Below, in pieces: positions 42,188 through 52,900 of a stretch of 64,000 nucleotides of DNA. The notes below the pieces were generated by a model. That model searched no databases. It worked only from the letters and a program-made list of their open reading frames with translations, and was not told where the DNA came from. Location of the stretch: NCBI RefSeq assembly GCF_002043005.1, contig NZ_CP020330.1:4420001-4484000 (forward strand), given 5' to 3'. The DNA is from Martelella mediterranea DSM 17316. Its GTDB lineage: Bacteria; Pseudomonadota; Alphaproteobacteria; Rhizobiales; Rhizobiaceae. How positions within the stretch are numbered: the first letter of the stretch is position 1; the number at the start of each line of letters is the position of its first letter. The position numbers and the translations under genes were made by a program.

Positions 42188-43083
42188 ACGCGGCCGCGGC
42201 TAAGGCCTGAGCGTTCCAGCAGCCAGTCGGCAAGCGCTCTGGCGGCGCGGCGGTCCATGCCGTGCTGGGACAGCGCCAGATAATAGACGGAAGCGTGGTC
42301 GATGCGGATATCGGAGAGGCGCACCAGCTCACCGCGCGCGAGATAGGGCTCGATCAGCGCCTCCCGGCAAAGCGCAACGCCGAGCCCGCTCAGCGCCGCA
42401 TCGCAGATCAGCGCCGAGCCGGAGAAGAACAGCCGCCGCCCCTCGCCGTCCGTCGTCGCCTCAATGCCGGCGGCCGACAGCCATGTGCGCCACATCCGCA
42501 TATCCTCGTCATGCAGCAACGTGGCGCGGGCGATATCGGCTTCGCGTCTGATGTTATGGCGGGCCTGGTAGGACGGCGCGCAGACCGGGATCGCCGCTCC
42601 GGCTATGATCGGCTCAGCGCCCTCGGGAATATGCCCGTCCAGCGAAAAGCCGATCATGAGATCGGGCTCCGGGCTCACCGGCTGGTCTGAAATATGCTCC
42701 TGAACGTAGACGGAAACATCCGGATGCTCCGCCATGAAGGCTTCGATTTCAGGCAACAGCCAGTTGGGAATGACGAAGCGCAGCGCGGCGATCGAAACCG
42801 GCAGTTTCTCGCGCATGGTCAGCCGGTCGATCTCGTGGCGGATCGCGCCGAAGCTCTCGTTGATGACCAGCGCGAGGCTGTCGCCCGCCTCCGTCAGCGC
42901 CGTCTGCCGTCCGTCGCGGCGCATCAGGCGAATGCCGGCCCAGTCCTCGATCTGCTTCAACTGGTGGCTGACGGCGGAGTGGGAGACATTCAGCGCCCGC
43001 GCTGTCGCCGTCACCGATCCGCTCTGGTGGAAGGCTTCCAGCGTCTTCAGCGCCCTCAGCGGCGGCAAGCGATCCTGGGCCAT
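42139..43083 (-). CDS. LysR family regulator (GcvA-like)
   Basis: 314 residues; N-terminal winged helix LPPLRALKTLEAFHQSGSVT and ARALNVSHSAVSHQLKQIED, then the LysR substrate domain ending in a GcvA-like CDAALSGLGVALCREALIEP block. Start at 43083 places the HTH at the proper distance; the open frame continues upstream without family resemblance. It is divergent from the amidase/ABC operon at 43244 and likely regulates it. A short AT-rich stretch with inverted T/A character (43105-43180) lies between the genes. Confidence 0.9.
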   Translation of the reverse strand: MAQDRLPPLRALKTLEAFHQSGSVTATARALNVSHSAVSHQLKQIEDWAGIRLMRRDGRQTALTEAGDSLALVINESFGAIRHEIDRLTMREKLPVSIAALRFVIPNWLLPEIEAFMAEHPDVSVYVQEHISDQPVSPEPDLMIGFSLDGHIPEGAEPIIAGAAIPVCAPSYQARHNIRREADIARATLLHDEDMRMWRTWLSAAGIEATTDGEGRRLFFSGSALICDAALSGLGVALCREALIEPYLARGELVRLSDIRIDHASVYYLALSQHGMDRRAARALADWLLERSGLSRGRVQADRTRRSVSEGLSP

Positions 43084-43243
43084 GTCGGTCTCTCCCGGCT
43101 CATGCAAAAATATGTTAGATTTATAGACGAGAAGGGGAAATTTTGTACTTTTTTTGTCGAATTTCTCACCGTAGCCTGTCGTTGATATGTTTTTCAGCTC
43201 TGCCGTTTTTGAAGGCATGGCAAACCGGCCGGAGGCACCGAGG

Positions 43244-44125
43244 ATGACCAAAGCGACAATGGGCGACCGCGCGACACTCCGGTTGGCGATGGCGCAGATG
43301 TGCTCGTCGAACACCCATGCGCGCAATATCGAGATCGTCACCGGACTTGCCGCCGAGGCCCATGCGGCGGGCGCGGAACTTCTGGCACTTCCGGAGGCGT
43401 CCGGCATGGTCAATAAAGATGTCGCTTCCGCCCGCCTTTCCGTCACCGACGAGGCGCGCGATCCGTTCATTGCCGCCTGCCGCGAGCTTGCGGCGAAATA
43501 CGGGCTGTGGATCCACACCGGCTCGACGCCGCTTGCCGGCGCCGATGGCGGCCGGTTCTCCAACACCAGCCACCTGATCGACGGCAGCGGCGCGATCGTC
43601 TCACGCTACGACAAGATCCACCTTTTCGACGTCGATCTGCCGGGCGAGGTCTCGCGCCGCGAGTCCGACCGCTATGCCCCGGGCGGCGAGGCTGTGCTCG
43701 CCGAAACGCCGTGGGGGCCGTTCGGCATGTCGGTCTGCTACGATGTGCGCTTCCCGCATCTCTACCGCGATTACGCCCATGCCGGCGCGACGATCCTGTT
43801 CATCCCGTCCGCCTTCGCGATATCGACGGGCGAGGCGCACTGGCCGACGCTGCTGCGCGCCCGCGCCATTGAGAACGGCTGCTATGTCGTGGCGGCGGCC
43901 CAGTGCGGCCATCACGATGACGGGCGGGAAACCTGGGGCCAGTCGATGATCGTCGACCCATGGGGCACGATCGTGGCAGACATGGACAAGCGCATCGGGC
44001 TTGCGGTCGCCGATCTCGACCTTTCGAAGGTGGAAGCGACCCGCCGCTCCATCCCGTCGCTCGCAAATGAGCGCGACTACAGGTTTGAACCGGCGGCGAT
44101 GCGCCGGGGGCGGCAGACCGCCTGA
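43244..44125 (+). CDS. Carbon-nitrogen hydrolase (Nit1-like amidase)
   Basis: 293 residues of the nitrilase superfamily. The Glu-Lys-Cys triad is visible: ELLALPEASG (Glu), YDKIHLFDVDLPGEVSRRES (Lys) and MSVCYDVRFPHLYRDYAHAG (Cys), plus ARAIENGCYVVAAAQCG. The DVDLPG and ESDRY context is closest to deaminated-glutathione amidase (Nit1) and omega-amidases. GGAGG at 43231-43235 sets the start at 43244. It opens an operon with a peptide-type ABC importer, so it probably releases ammonia or an amine from an imported amide or N-acyl compound. The cellular function may equally be repair of deaminated glutathione. Confidence 0.88.
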   Translation: MTKATMGDRATLRLAMAQMCSSNTHARNIEIVTGLAAEAHAAGAELLALPEASGMVNKDVASARLSVTDEARDPFIAACRELAAKYGLWIHTGSTPLAGADGGRFSNTSHLIDGSGAIVSRYDKIHLFDVDLPGEVSRRESDRYAPGGEAVLAETPWGPFGMSVCYDVRFPHLYRDYAHAGATILFIPSAFAISTGEAHWPTLLRARAIENGCYVVAAAQCGHHDDGRETWGQSMIVDPWGTIVADMDKRIGLAVADLDLSKVEATRRSIPSLANERDYRFEPAAMRRGRQTA

Positions 44126-44204
44126 AGCATCGCGACAGCATCGTCAGCAAAATGGCGGGCAAACGGCGCGCCACAAGAAACGAATTTCAGAGGGATCGCA
44201 CATC

Positions 44205-45797
44205 ATGTTGAAACGCAGAACGCTACTGACGACCGCCATGCTTGCGCTCGGCGCGGGCGTATCGCCGCTGGCCACGGCCCCGGCCTTCGCGCAGGAGGAC
44301 ACGCGACCGGATTTCGCCTTTGCCGTCGACAATCTGTGGTCGACGCTCGACCCGGTGATCGGCCTTTCGACCACCGGCGGCCGGGTCTACGGCAATGTCT
44401 TCGACACGCTGGTGAAGCGGAACTATTTCGAGGACCCTGAAGGCAACACCATCATTCCCGGTCTCGCCACGAGCTGGGAACAGGTGACGCCAACCACCTG
44501 GCGGCTGCACCTGCGCGAAGGGGTGACCTTCCAGAACGGCGATCCGATGACCGCCGAGGACGTCGCCTTCTCGCTGTCCGAGGAGCGCCTGTGGGGCGAG
44601 GAACCGCTGGCGCCGCGCGGCAAGAATTACGCCCGCGGCCTCGTCGGCGTCACCGTCGTCGATGACTATACGGTTGACCTGGAGACCGCCTTTCCCGACC
44701 CGACCTTCATCAACCGTCTGACGACGCCGATCGGCTACGTTCTGCCGAAGGACTATTATGAAAGCGTCGGCACCGAGGCCTTCGGCCAGAAGCCGATCGG
44801 AACCGGCCCTTACATGATCACGGATTTCGACCCCTCCGACCATGCCGTGGCCGTCGCCTATGACGATTACTGGGACGGCGCGCCGCCGCTCAAAAGCGTG
44901 ACCTGGAAGATCGTCCCGGAATTCTCGACCCGCTATGCCGGCCTCGTCTCGGGCGACTACGACCTGATCATGAGCGTTCCGATCGACCAGATGGACGCGG
45001 TTGAAGCCACCGACGGCATTCATCTGATCGTCGATCAGATCGGCAATTATCCGATGTTCGCCTTCAACACGCTCACCATCGAAGGCATGGACGACAATCC
45101 GCTGGTGGACGCCAATCTGCGCAAGGCGATGGTGATGGCGATCGACCGCGACGCCATTACCGAGGCGCTGTGGAACGGCATGACGTTCACGCCGACGCCG
45201 TTCAACTTCCCGGAATACGGCCCCTATTTCGACCCCGACCGCAAGGCGACCTATGGCTATGATCCGGAACGGGCGGCCGAGTTCCTGGAAGAAAGCGATT
45301 ACGAAGGCCAGACGCTGACCTGGAATATTGTCCGCGGTTTCTACCCGAACTACGAGGCGGCGGCCGAATACATGGTCGAGATGTGGCGCGACCTGGGCAT
45401 CAATGTCGAGCTCAACATCGTCGATAACTTCTCGCTCGCCTATCAGCGCCCGTTCCACATGCTCAACATGTCGATGTCATCCGAGTTCACCGGCGACCCC
45501 TACCGTCCGCTGTGGCTGGACTGGGGCCCGTCGTCAAGCCGCGTCACCGCCGCCCACCGCACCTGGACCCCGACCGAGGCTTTCCTGGAGGATGGCGAGC
45601 GGTTCGAGCGGGCGCAAACCTTCGAGGACAAGAATGCCGCCTATCTCGATCTGGTGAAGGACTGGGAAGACGTCACGCCGGGCATGTATCTGTGGCGCAA
45701 CGTCCAGACCTTCGCCATGAGCGACAAGTATGAGTGGGACCCGGGCAGCTCGCAGCTGACGATCTTCACCAGCGACTTCCTGACGATCGAACCCTAG
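44205..45797 (+). CDS. ABC transporter substrate-binding protein, peptide/nickel/opine family (SBP_bac_5)
   Basis: 530 residues, SBP family 5. N-terminal export signal MLKRRTLLTTAMLALGAGVS, ending near APAFAQ. Landmarks: SWEQVTPTTWRLHLREGVTF, the NGDPMTAEDVAFSL block, PIGTGPYMITDFDPSDHAVA and LRKAMVMAIDRDAI. Binds oligopeptides, opines, glycosides or other solutes in different members. AGAGGGA about ten nt before the ATG. First transporter gene after the amidase; ATPase and two permeases follow on the same strand within 10 nt. Confidence 0.9.
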   Translation: MLKRRTLLTTAMLALGAGVSPLATAPAFAQEDTRPDFAFAVDNLWSTLDPVIGLSTTGGRVYGNVFDTLVKRNYFEDPEGNTIIPGLATSWEQVTPTTWRLHLREGVTFQNGDPMTAEDVAFSLSEERLWGEEPLAPRGKNYARGLVGVTVVDDYTVDLETAFPDPTFINRLTTPIGYVLPKDYYESVGTEAFGQKPIGTGPYMITDFDPSDHAVAVAYDDYWDGAPPLKSVTWKIVPEFSTRYAGLVSGDYDLIMSVPIDQMDAVEATDGIHLIVDQIGNYPMFAFNTLTIEGMDDNPLVDANLRKAMVMAIDRDAITEALWNGMTFTPTPFNFPEYGPYFDPDRKATYGYDPERAAEFLEESDYEGQTLTWNIVRGFYPNYEAAAEYMVEMWRDLGINVELNIVDNFSLAYQRPFHMLNMSMSSEFTGDPYRPLWLDWGPSSSRVTAAHRTWTPTEAFLEDGERFERAQTFEDKNAAYLDLVKDWEDVTPGMYLWRNVQTFAMSDKYEWDPGSSQLTIFTSDFLTIEP

Positions 45798-45806
45798 GAA
45801 ACGCCG

Positions 45807-47462
45807 GTGGCTGACAGTCAGACCGACCTGCTCGAAATCCGCGGCCTGACCATAGCGCTGCCGGAGGGAGCGGACCGCGACCATGCGGTCCGTGCCCTCG
45901 ACCTTTCGATCCGGCGGGGCGAATGCGTCTGTCTCGTCGGCGAAAGCGGCTCGGGCAAATCGATCACCGCGCAAGCCCTGCTCGACATGCTGCCGCGCGG
46001 GCTGAAGAAGACCGAAGGCAAGATCGTGTTCGAGGGCGCGCCGCTTCCCGTCGGCGACCGGGCGGCGATGCGCCGCATCAGGGGAGACCGGATCGGCCTG
46101 ATCTTTCAGGAGCCGGCGGCCACGCTCGATCCGGTGATGACGGTCGGAAAGCAGATCGAGGAACTGCTGCAGGTCCATGGCTTGCGCCCGGCCCGGGCGC
46201 GCCGCAATCGCGCCCTGGAGATGATCACGGCCGTGCGGCTTGCCGATCCCGAGCGCATCCACAAATCCTATCCGCACCAGCTTTCCGGCGGTCAGGCCCA
46301 GCGGATCGCGATCGCCATGGCCCTGGCGCTGAAGCCGGCGCTCTTGATCGCCGACGAGCCGACGACCGCGCTCGACGTGACCACGCAGGCGGAAATCCTG
46401 ACGCTGATCCGCGAGCTCCAGCACGAATTCCAGGCCGGCCTGCTGTTCATCACCCACGACCTTTCGGTCGTCGCCGATATCGCCGACCGGGTTATGGTGA
46501 TGCGCGAGGGCGAGATCGTGGAAACCGGCATGCGCGATGCCATCTTCGAAAAGCCCGGCCATCCCTACACGATCCGACTGCTGGAAAGCCTGCCCAAACC
46601 GGGCGCCAAAGCCGCAGGGCCGGACAAGCCGGTGGTGCTGGAAGCGCGCGATATCGCCATCACCTATCATCAGCGCGACGGTGTTTTCGGCAACCGCGCC
46701 ATCGAGGCCGTGCGCGGCGTATCGCTTGTCCTGAAACGCGGCGAGACCCATGGCCTTGTCGGTCAGAGCGGATCGGGCAAATCGTCGCTGGTGCGCGGCA
46801 TCCTTCAGCTCGAGCCGCTCTCCGGCGGGACGGTGCTTCTCGATGGCACCGATATCACTGCAACCGGCATGACGCGGGCCATGCGCAAACGCATCCAGCT
46901 TGTGCAGCAGGACCCTTTCAGCGCGCTCAACCCGCGCCAGAAGGCCGGGTGGAGCGTTGCCGAGGGCGCGCTGATCCATGGCGCGACCCGGAAGCAGGCA
47001 GCCGAACGCGCCCGCGCGATGCTTGCGCTGGTCGGTCTGCCGGAACAGGCCTTCGACCGTTTTCCGCATGAATTTTCCGGTGGTCAGCGCCAGCGGCTCT
47101 GCATTGCCCGCGCGCTGGTGGTGGAGCCGGAAATTCTTGTGGCCGACGAGGCGATCTCGGCGCTCGACGTCTCGATCCAGGCGCAAATCCTGGCGCTGTT
47201 CGCCTCGCTGCAAAAGAAGCTCGGCTTCGCCATGCTGTTCGTGACCCACGACCTGCGCGTCGCCGCCTCGATCTGCGACGCCGTGACGGTGATGTATCAC
47301 GGCGAAGCGGTGGAACAGGGACCGGCCTCGACGGTGCTGGTGATGCCGGCCCATGATTATACGCGCACGCTGCTTGAGGCGGTTCCCGACCGCGCCGGTC
47401 GCGCGACATCGTCGCTTTCGCACGCCGCACGCGTCACTGCCACGGGAGGCGATCCTTCATGA
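45807..47462 (+). CDS. Dual ATP-binding subunit of the peptide-type ABC importer (DppD-DppF fusion)
   Basis: 551 residues with two complete ATPase domains. NBD1: [56 protein letters not shown]2: [54 protein letters not shown]. Each carries a downstream peptide-importer C-terminal extension. Start is GTG at 45807 with AGGAAA before it, nine nt after the receptor stop. The two-in-one arrangement replaces separate DppD and DppF. Confidence 0.93.
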   Translation: MADSQTDLLEIRGLTIALPEGADRDHAVRALDLSIRRGECVCLVGESGSGKSITAQALLDMLPRGLKKTEGKIVFEGAPLPVGDRAAMRRIRGDRIGLIFQEPAATLDPVMTVGKQIEELLQVHGLRPARARRNRALEMITAVRLADPERIHKSYPHQLSGGQAQRIAIAMALALKPALLIADEPTTALDVTTQAEILTLIRELQHEFQAGLLFITHDLSVVADIADRVMVMREGEIVETGMRDAIFEKPGHPYTIRLLESLPKPGAKAAGPDKPVVLEARDIAITYHQRDGVFGNRAIEAVRGVSLVLKRGETHGLVGQSGSGKSSLVRGILQLEPLSGGTVLLDGTDITATGMTRAMRKRIQLVQQDPFSALNPRQKAGWSVAEGALIHGATRKQAAERARAMLALVGLPEQAFDRFPHEFSGGQRQRLCIARALVVEPEILVADEAISALDVSIQAQILALFASLQKKLGFAMLFVTHDLRVAASICDAVTVMYHGEAVEQGPASTVLVMPAHDYTRTLLEAVPDRAGRATSSLSHAARVTATGGDPS

Positions 47463-48391
47463 CCCGGGTCATCCTGTTTCGCATTCTGCGCTCACTGGCG
47501 ACGCTGCTGATCGCGGTGACGATCGTGTTCTTCTTCATTCGCCTGTCGGGAGACCCGGCGCAGGCGCTCGCCCCGCCGGATGCGCCGCCCGAAGTGGTGG
47601 AGGCCTATCGCGTCAAGCTGGGGCTCGACAAGCCGCTGCCGGTTCAATACGCCAATTACGTTCTCGGCCTGTTTCAGGGCGATTTCGGCTATTCGATCCA
47701 CACTGGCAAATCCTCGCTGACGCTGTTTCTCGAACGGCTACCGGCGACCCTGATGCTGGGCGGAACGGCGCTTGCCATCGCGGTGATCTTCGGCATTTCC
47801 ATCGGCGCGGTCGCAGCCCTCAACCGCAACAGTTTCATCGACCGGCTGGTGATGGGCTTTTCCGTCTTTGCCTTCGCCATGCCGAACTTCTTCTTCGGCC
47901 TCGTGGTGATCCTGACGGGCGCGCTGGTCTTCGGCGTCTTCTTCGGCGCGGCGGCGAACGGCCAGATTTCGCTGCTTCTGCTGCTGCCGCCGGCGGCAAC
48001 GTTGGGGCTTGCCTCGATGGGCGCCTTCGCCCGGTTCACGCGCTCCTCGCTGCTGGAGACGATCAACCAGCCCTTCATGATGGCGCTTGAGGCGCGCGGC
48101 GTGCCGGCATCAAGGCGGCTGTGGCGGCATGCCGCGCCCAATGCGGCCATTCCGATCGTCACCATGCTTGGCCTCAGCCTCGGCAGTCTGGTCGCCGGCG
48201 CGGTGGTAACGGAGCAGGTCTTCGCATGGCCGGGCGTCGGGCAATTGCTGGTGCGCTCGGTCGCCACCCGCGATATCGCGGTGGTGCAGTTCCTGGTGCT
48301 GGCCGTTACCTTCTCGATGACCTTCGCCAACCTCGCGGTCGATATCCTCTATTCGTTTCTCGATCCCCGAATCCGGAGGGCTGCGTCATGA
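47459..48391 (+). CDS. ABC transporter permease, DppB type
   Basis: 310 residues, six membrane helices; opening helix LLIAVTIVFFFIRLSGDPAQ, then GDFGYSIHTGKSSLTLFLER and the EAA-type loop EARGVPASRRLWRHAAPNAA (about 216-235). Start ATG overlaps the ATPase stop (ATGA), and its own stop overlaps the next permease, so the four genes are translationally linked. Confidence 0.93.
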   Translation: MTRVILFRILRSLATLLIAVTIVFFFIRLSGDPAQALAPPDAPPEVVEAYRVKLGLDKPLPVQYANYVLGLFQGDFGYSIHTGKSSLTLFLERLPATLMLGGTALAIAVIFGISIGAVAALNRNSFIDRLVMGFSVFAFAMPNFFFGLVVILTGALVFGVFFGAAANGQISLLLLLPPAATLGLASMGAFARFTRSSLLETINQPFMMALEARGVPASRRLWRHAAPNAAIPIVTMLGLSLGSLVAGAVVTEQVFAWPGVGQLLVRSVATRDIAVVQFLVLAVTFSMTFANLAVDILYSFLDPRIRRAAS

Positions 48392-49242
48392 GGACCTTCC
48401 GCGATATGCCGCTTGCGGTGCGCATCTCCATCGGCTTCGTCATCCTGTTCGTGCTGTTCGCCCTGTTCGGCGGCTTCCTGACGCCCTATGATTTCCGCCA
48501 GACCTCGCTGCTCGACCGGTTCGAGCCGCCGGTCTTTCTCGGCGGCACGTGGGACCACGTGCTGGGCACCGACGGGCGCGGGCGCGATCTGCTGGCCCGC
48601 CTTGCCATGGGCGCGAAGGTAACGCTGCTGGTCGCCATTTTCGGCACGCTGATCGGCGCGGTGTTCGGCTCGCTTCTGGGCCTGATCGCCGGCGGGCGGC
48701 GCGGCAAGGCGGATACGCTGATCATGATGGCGGTCGATGTCCAGGCCTCCGTGCCGATCATCATCATCGCGCTCTTCGTGCTGGCGCTGTTCAAGAGCAG
48801 CCTGTTGCTGATCGTGATCATGGTCGGCTTCAGCGGTTGGGAGAATTATGCCCGTCTGGTGCGCGCCTCCACGCTTTCGGTGCGCGAACGCGGCTATGTC
48901 ACGGCCGAAAGGGTCCTCGGGGCGTCGCCCGCGCGGATTTATCTGCGCTATATCCTGCCCAATATCTTCAACGTCATTCTGGTGCAGTTCACCATCAACC
49001 TGCCGCTGACGGTGCTGCTGGAAACGGCGCTCAGCTTCCTCGGCCTCGGCGTCCAGCCGCCGATGACCAGCCTCGGCCAGATCATGAGCGACGGGCGCGA
49101 CCGGCTCCTGACGTCGTGGTGGCTAACCATGTTCCCCGGCGCCATCATCTTCTTCCTGGCGCTGTCGGTTTCGATCGTCGGCGACTGGCTGCGCGACCAG
49201 CTTGATCCGACGCTGCGCAATGCCGGCCGTCGGGGAACCTGA
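48388..49242 (+). CDS. ABC transporter permease, DppC type
   Basis: 284 residues with the DppC topology: N-terminal helix, periplasmic loop with LGTDGRGRDLLARLAMGAKV, and EAA-type loop GYVTAERVLGASPARIYLRY (about 169-188). Start at 48388 overlaps the upstream permease stop by four bases. The frame is open further upstream inside that gene, but only this start gives the standard length. Confidence 0.93.
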   Translation: MRTFRDMPLAVRISIGFVILFVLFALFGGFLTPYDFRQTSLLDRFEPPVFLGGTWDHVLGTDGRGRDLLARLAMGAKVTLLVAIFGTLIGAVFGSLLGLIAGGRRGKADTLIMMAVDVQASVPIIIIALFVLALFKSSLLLIVIMVGFSGWENYARLVRASTLSVRERGYVTAERVLGASPARIYLRYILPNIFNVILVQFTINLPLTVLLETALSFLGLGVQPPMTSLGQIMSDGRDRLLTSWWLTMFPGAIIFFLALSVSIVGDWLRDQLDPTLRNAGRRGT

Positions 49243-49282
49243 ACCGCCCTACCCTTCCGACAAACGAATGAAAGAGACAATC

Positions 49283-49759
49283 ATGCTGATCGACGCTCTC
49301 GCCACGGGTCGGGGTCTCCCCGCCATCGAACCGAAACGCTTCGACAATTCGCGCCTGAGCGGCGTCTACCGGTCGCAACATCCGCAGAGCTACTGGAGCA
49401 ACGGCCTGTTTCCCGCCGGCTTCCGGCTGACGCTGACCATGCGGTTTGCCGAGAATTTCCTCGCCTATGAAGGCGTCAACGACACCAATCCCGACAAGCT
49501 CTATATCAACAAGTTCGATGCCACGCTCGATGACAAGCCGGCGCCGATCGAGGGCAATGCCCGCTACAATGAAGTGCGCATCCGCCAGCTCGGCAGCCAC
49601 GAATTCCAGGTGCTGGAACAGCTCGATGGCGACGTCATCATCGGCCAGTACTGGTGCTTTTCCGAGGACGCCTCGACCCTGATGCGCTGGGGCGTCGGCA
49701 AGGCCCCCGATGGCGCTTCCAAGGCGTTCTTCGAGACCTTCGGCCGCGTCGGAGACTGA
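49283..49759 (+). CDS. Conserved hypothetical protein of unknown function (158 aa)
   Basis: I do not recognise this family. The protein is soluble, rich in aromatic and charged residues (SGVYRSQHPQSYWSNGLFPA, DKLYINKFDATLDDKPAPIE), has no signal peptide or membrane segment, and alternating beta-strand character in the middle that could fit a small beta-barrel or lipocalin-like fold. It lies 40 nt after the second permease on the same strand, so it is probably the last gene of the amidase/ABC operon. It may handle or detoxify the imported compound. An ATG five codons upstream is an alternative start. Confidence 0.65.
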   Translation: MLIDALATGRGLPAIEPKRFDNSRLSGVYRSQHPQSYWSNGLFPAGFRLTLTMRFAENFLAYEGVNDTNPDKLYINKFDATLDDKPAPIEGNARYNEVRIRQLGSHEFQVLEQLDGDVIIGQYWCFSEDASTLMRWGVGKAPDGASKAFFETFGRVGD

Positions 49760-49950
49760 TGCCGGCCTGAGAGATTCATGAGCAAAATCCGCCACTTTTA
49801 ATCAATGGCGCATCCTGTCGCAGAGCCCGGAAATACCAAAAAAAGTCCTGCCTGCGGCGGCTTTGCTTATAATTTCCCTGATCAAACCGGATATAACGCG
49901 TATTGTCATATGAAGTACCGCTAAAGTGGCGGCCCGGGGGGACAATACGC

Positions 49951-52900
49951 ATGAACAGGTCTGACACTCGGAAAGCGGCGGAGCGTCCCGCAGACCGGAA
50001 ACGGATGAAATGGATCGCCTCGTCGATCCTGTTCCAGTCCACAGCCCTTGCCGGAACGCTTGCCGGCGTTCCGCTGCCACTCTATTCGCGCGGATATACC
50101 CGCGCCTATGCGGCGGTGACGTGCGATCCGTCCTCGGTAAGGACCGAAACGGGTTCAAACATAGACAAAAGCCAGTTTGAGAGCAGAAAAAGCGATATCT
50201 ATTCTCAGACAATCAGTTGCACGATTTCTTCCGGGACTTTGACCACAACGCAATATGCCTATAGCGGCACCTATATGGCGCTGATCAATCCAGGCGATGG
50301 CGGCGGCAGCGATACATACCGCGGTGCGGTCTATGGCGTGCACTCCAACTGGGGCTGGGCCGGTTTTAGTGTGAACGTCACGAATAACGCGACGATTACG
50401 GTTACCGAGGCCGCAGACACTTCTTTGCTGTTTGCGCCGGGATATAGCATTCCCTACAGCAATCTGCGTATCGGCAAGACCCAGTCCAACGGGCTGAATG
50501 CCGTGTCGCTCGGCGCGCTTAACTGGAGCGGGACTGACACGAACAAGGAAACCGGTGGGGGCGATGGCGGCATTGTTTCGATCGTCAGTTCCGGGGATGT
50601 CTCAAGTTCGGTTGGCGGCGGCATTTTTGCCCTCTCGCAAGGAGGGAGCACTCGAGATTCTCACGATAAAGACGGTAGCGCAGGTCGGGGTGGAAGGGTT
50701 TCCGTTCATTCAACGGGAACGGTGTCCGGTGCCACTTTCGGTATTGCAGCGCTTAGTCTTGGCGGCCCGGCCACCTATTCAGGTTCGGGTGATTACACCT
50801 CGAGCGGATATGCCTACTCTGTTTCGGTCTATACCTCGAAATCCGTTTATGCCACCAAAAGCGGACCGGCCATTCTGGCCGCGTCCTATGGCGGCAATAC
50901 GCCCTACAACACGAATAGCTTCGCTACAGGCGCCGGCGGCGATGGCGGCGGCAGCAGTTCCGGCGATGTAGAAAATCCCAATGCGACGGCTGCCAGAGTG
51001 CAGGTCGGTTCAGCGCAAACGCCAATGGCCGGCAAGATCACCACTCAGTCTGCCGGTGCGATTTACCTTGGGGCCGTCAATCAGAGCGTTCAGCTAACCC
51101 GGAAAACCGGTGCGGCGATCATGGCGATCTCGCGATCGGGCGATGGCCTGCCGGGTGGCGGCAAGAAGGCGATGGAAGGCTTCAACGCAAATCCGGTTGC
51201 CGTGACGGTCTACGGGGCGTCCTCGACCCTGCTTCAGACCCAAGGCGATTACTCTCCCGGTATTCTCGCCGTGAGCCAGGGCGGAACGTCGTACGAAAGT
51301 ACAAAGGATGGCCGCGAAGCGCCGGGGGGCACTGGCCTTAACGCCAATGTCGAACTGACCGGCGGCGGGCAGATTATAACCCACGGAGATACCTCAAGCG
51401 CCATTATCGCCCAGTCTCTGGGTGGCGGTGGGTCATCGACCTACAAGGGCGAGAACGGATGGGGCGGAGCGGCATGGGACGTGACCGTAACCAATGATTT
51501 CGGTATCACCACATACGGCGACCATTCGCACGGCATTATCGCGCAATCTGCATCTGCGGCAGATGGCGGAGGTATTTATACGAATTCAGATGGTCGGACG
51601 CTCACCTGGGGCGATACGAGCGCAAACGGATCGACCAGCCGTGACGTTACCGTAACCAATACGGGTAATATCACGGTCCATGGTATCGATTCCCATGGCA
51701 TCGTGGCGCAATCGATCGGCGGGGGCGGGGGATTGCTGCAATCTGCAGGAACCGTGCCAACAACGAGCCTGTCACAGGGATCTGCGATTTCAAACCCCGA
51801 AGATGGTCAGACGGTCGGAGGGCAAAATGCAGGCTCGGTGCCGGGCAGTGTTACGGTCACCAACAAGGGCAATATCTCGACCTATGGCGGTTATGCCGGT
51901 GCGAAAACCGCGGCCAGCAGCTCCGACCAGACGGAACTTGGCGGCGGCATCGCCATTCTCGCCCAGTCGATCGGTGGCGGCGGCGGCACCAACAGCGGCA
52001 CCGGCGCGACGGGCGCGATCGGATCGGGCGAAAGCTCGAGTTCGGCAGTCAAGAGCAGCAGTGACAGCGCCATACCCGGCAGCAATGGCGGCACGGTTGA
52101 TGTTCACAATTACGGCAATCTGACCACAACCGGCTCGGAGGCGCACGGCATCGTCGCCCAGTCGATCGGCGGCGGCGGCGGCCAGGGGCGCAACAAGAAG
52201 GGTCTGTTTCATACGGTCGGTGGCGCGGGCGGGCCTGGGGGCAACGGCGGAGAAGCAACCATCATAACCGAGTCCGCAACAGCGATTGCAACGACCGGCG
52301 ATTACGCCATGGGCATGGTCGCGCAGTCGGTGGGCGGCGGCGGCGGTGCGGGCGGCCAGGCCACGGCCTGGGGATTGTTCTTTTCCAGCGCGACCGGCGG
52401 GTCGGGCGGCGCAGGCGGCGCGGGCGGCACGGCAAAGGTGACGCAGTTCGGCTCCGGCACGCAGGGCGCCAGCGATTACAGCACGCTTTCGACCAAGGGC
52501 GACCACGGCACCGGCATACTGGTGCAGTCGATCGGCGGCGGCGGCGGGATCGGCGGCAATGGCAAATCGACCAGCGCCGGTTTCGGCATCGACATCTCGA
52601 TCGCCCATGGCGGCTCGGGCGCTTACGGCGGCAGCGGCGGCGATGCGAAGGTCTATACCAACGGCGTTGTTGCCACCAGCGGCACGGATGCACAGGGGAT
52701 CGTCGTCCAGTCGATCGGCGGCGGCGGCGGTTCGGGCGGCCAGGCCTCCTCCAAGGCGATTGCCGCCGGCGTGCCGTTCGATGAGGACGGCAACACGATC
52801 TCGTTTTCCGTTTCGATCGCCCATGGCGGGATCGGCGGCGCGGGCGGCGATGGCGGCACGGCCGAGGCGCATGTATACAAGACCTCCAGAATCCAGACCT

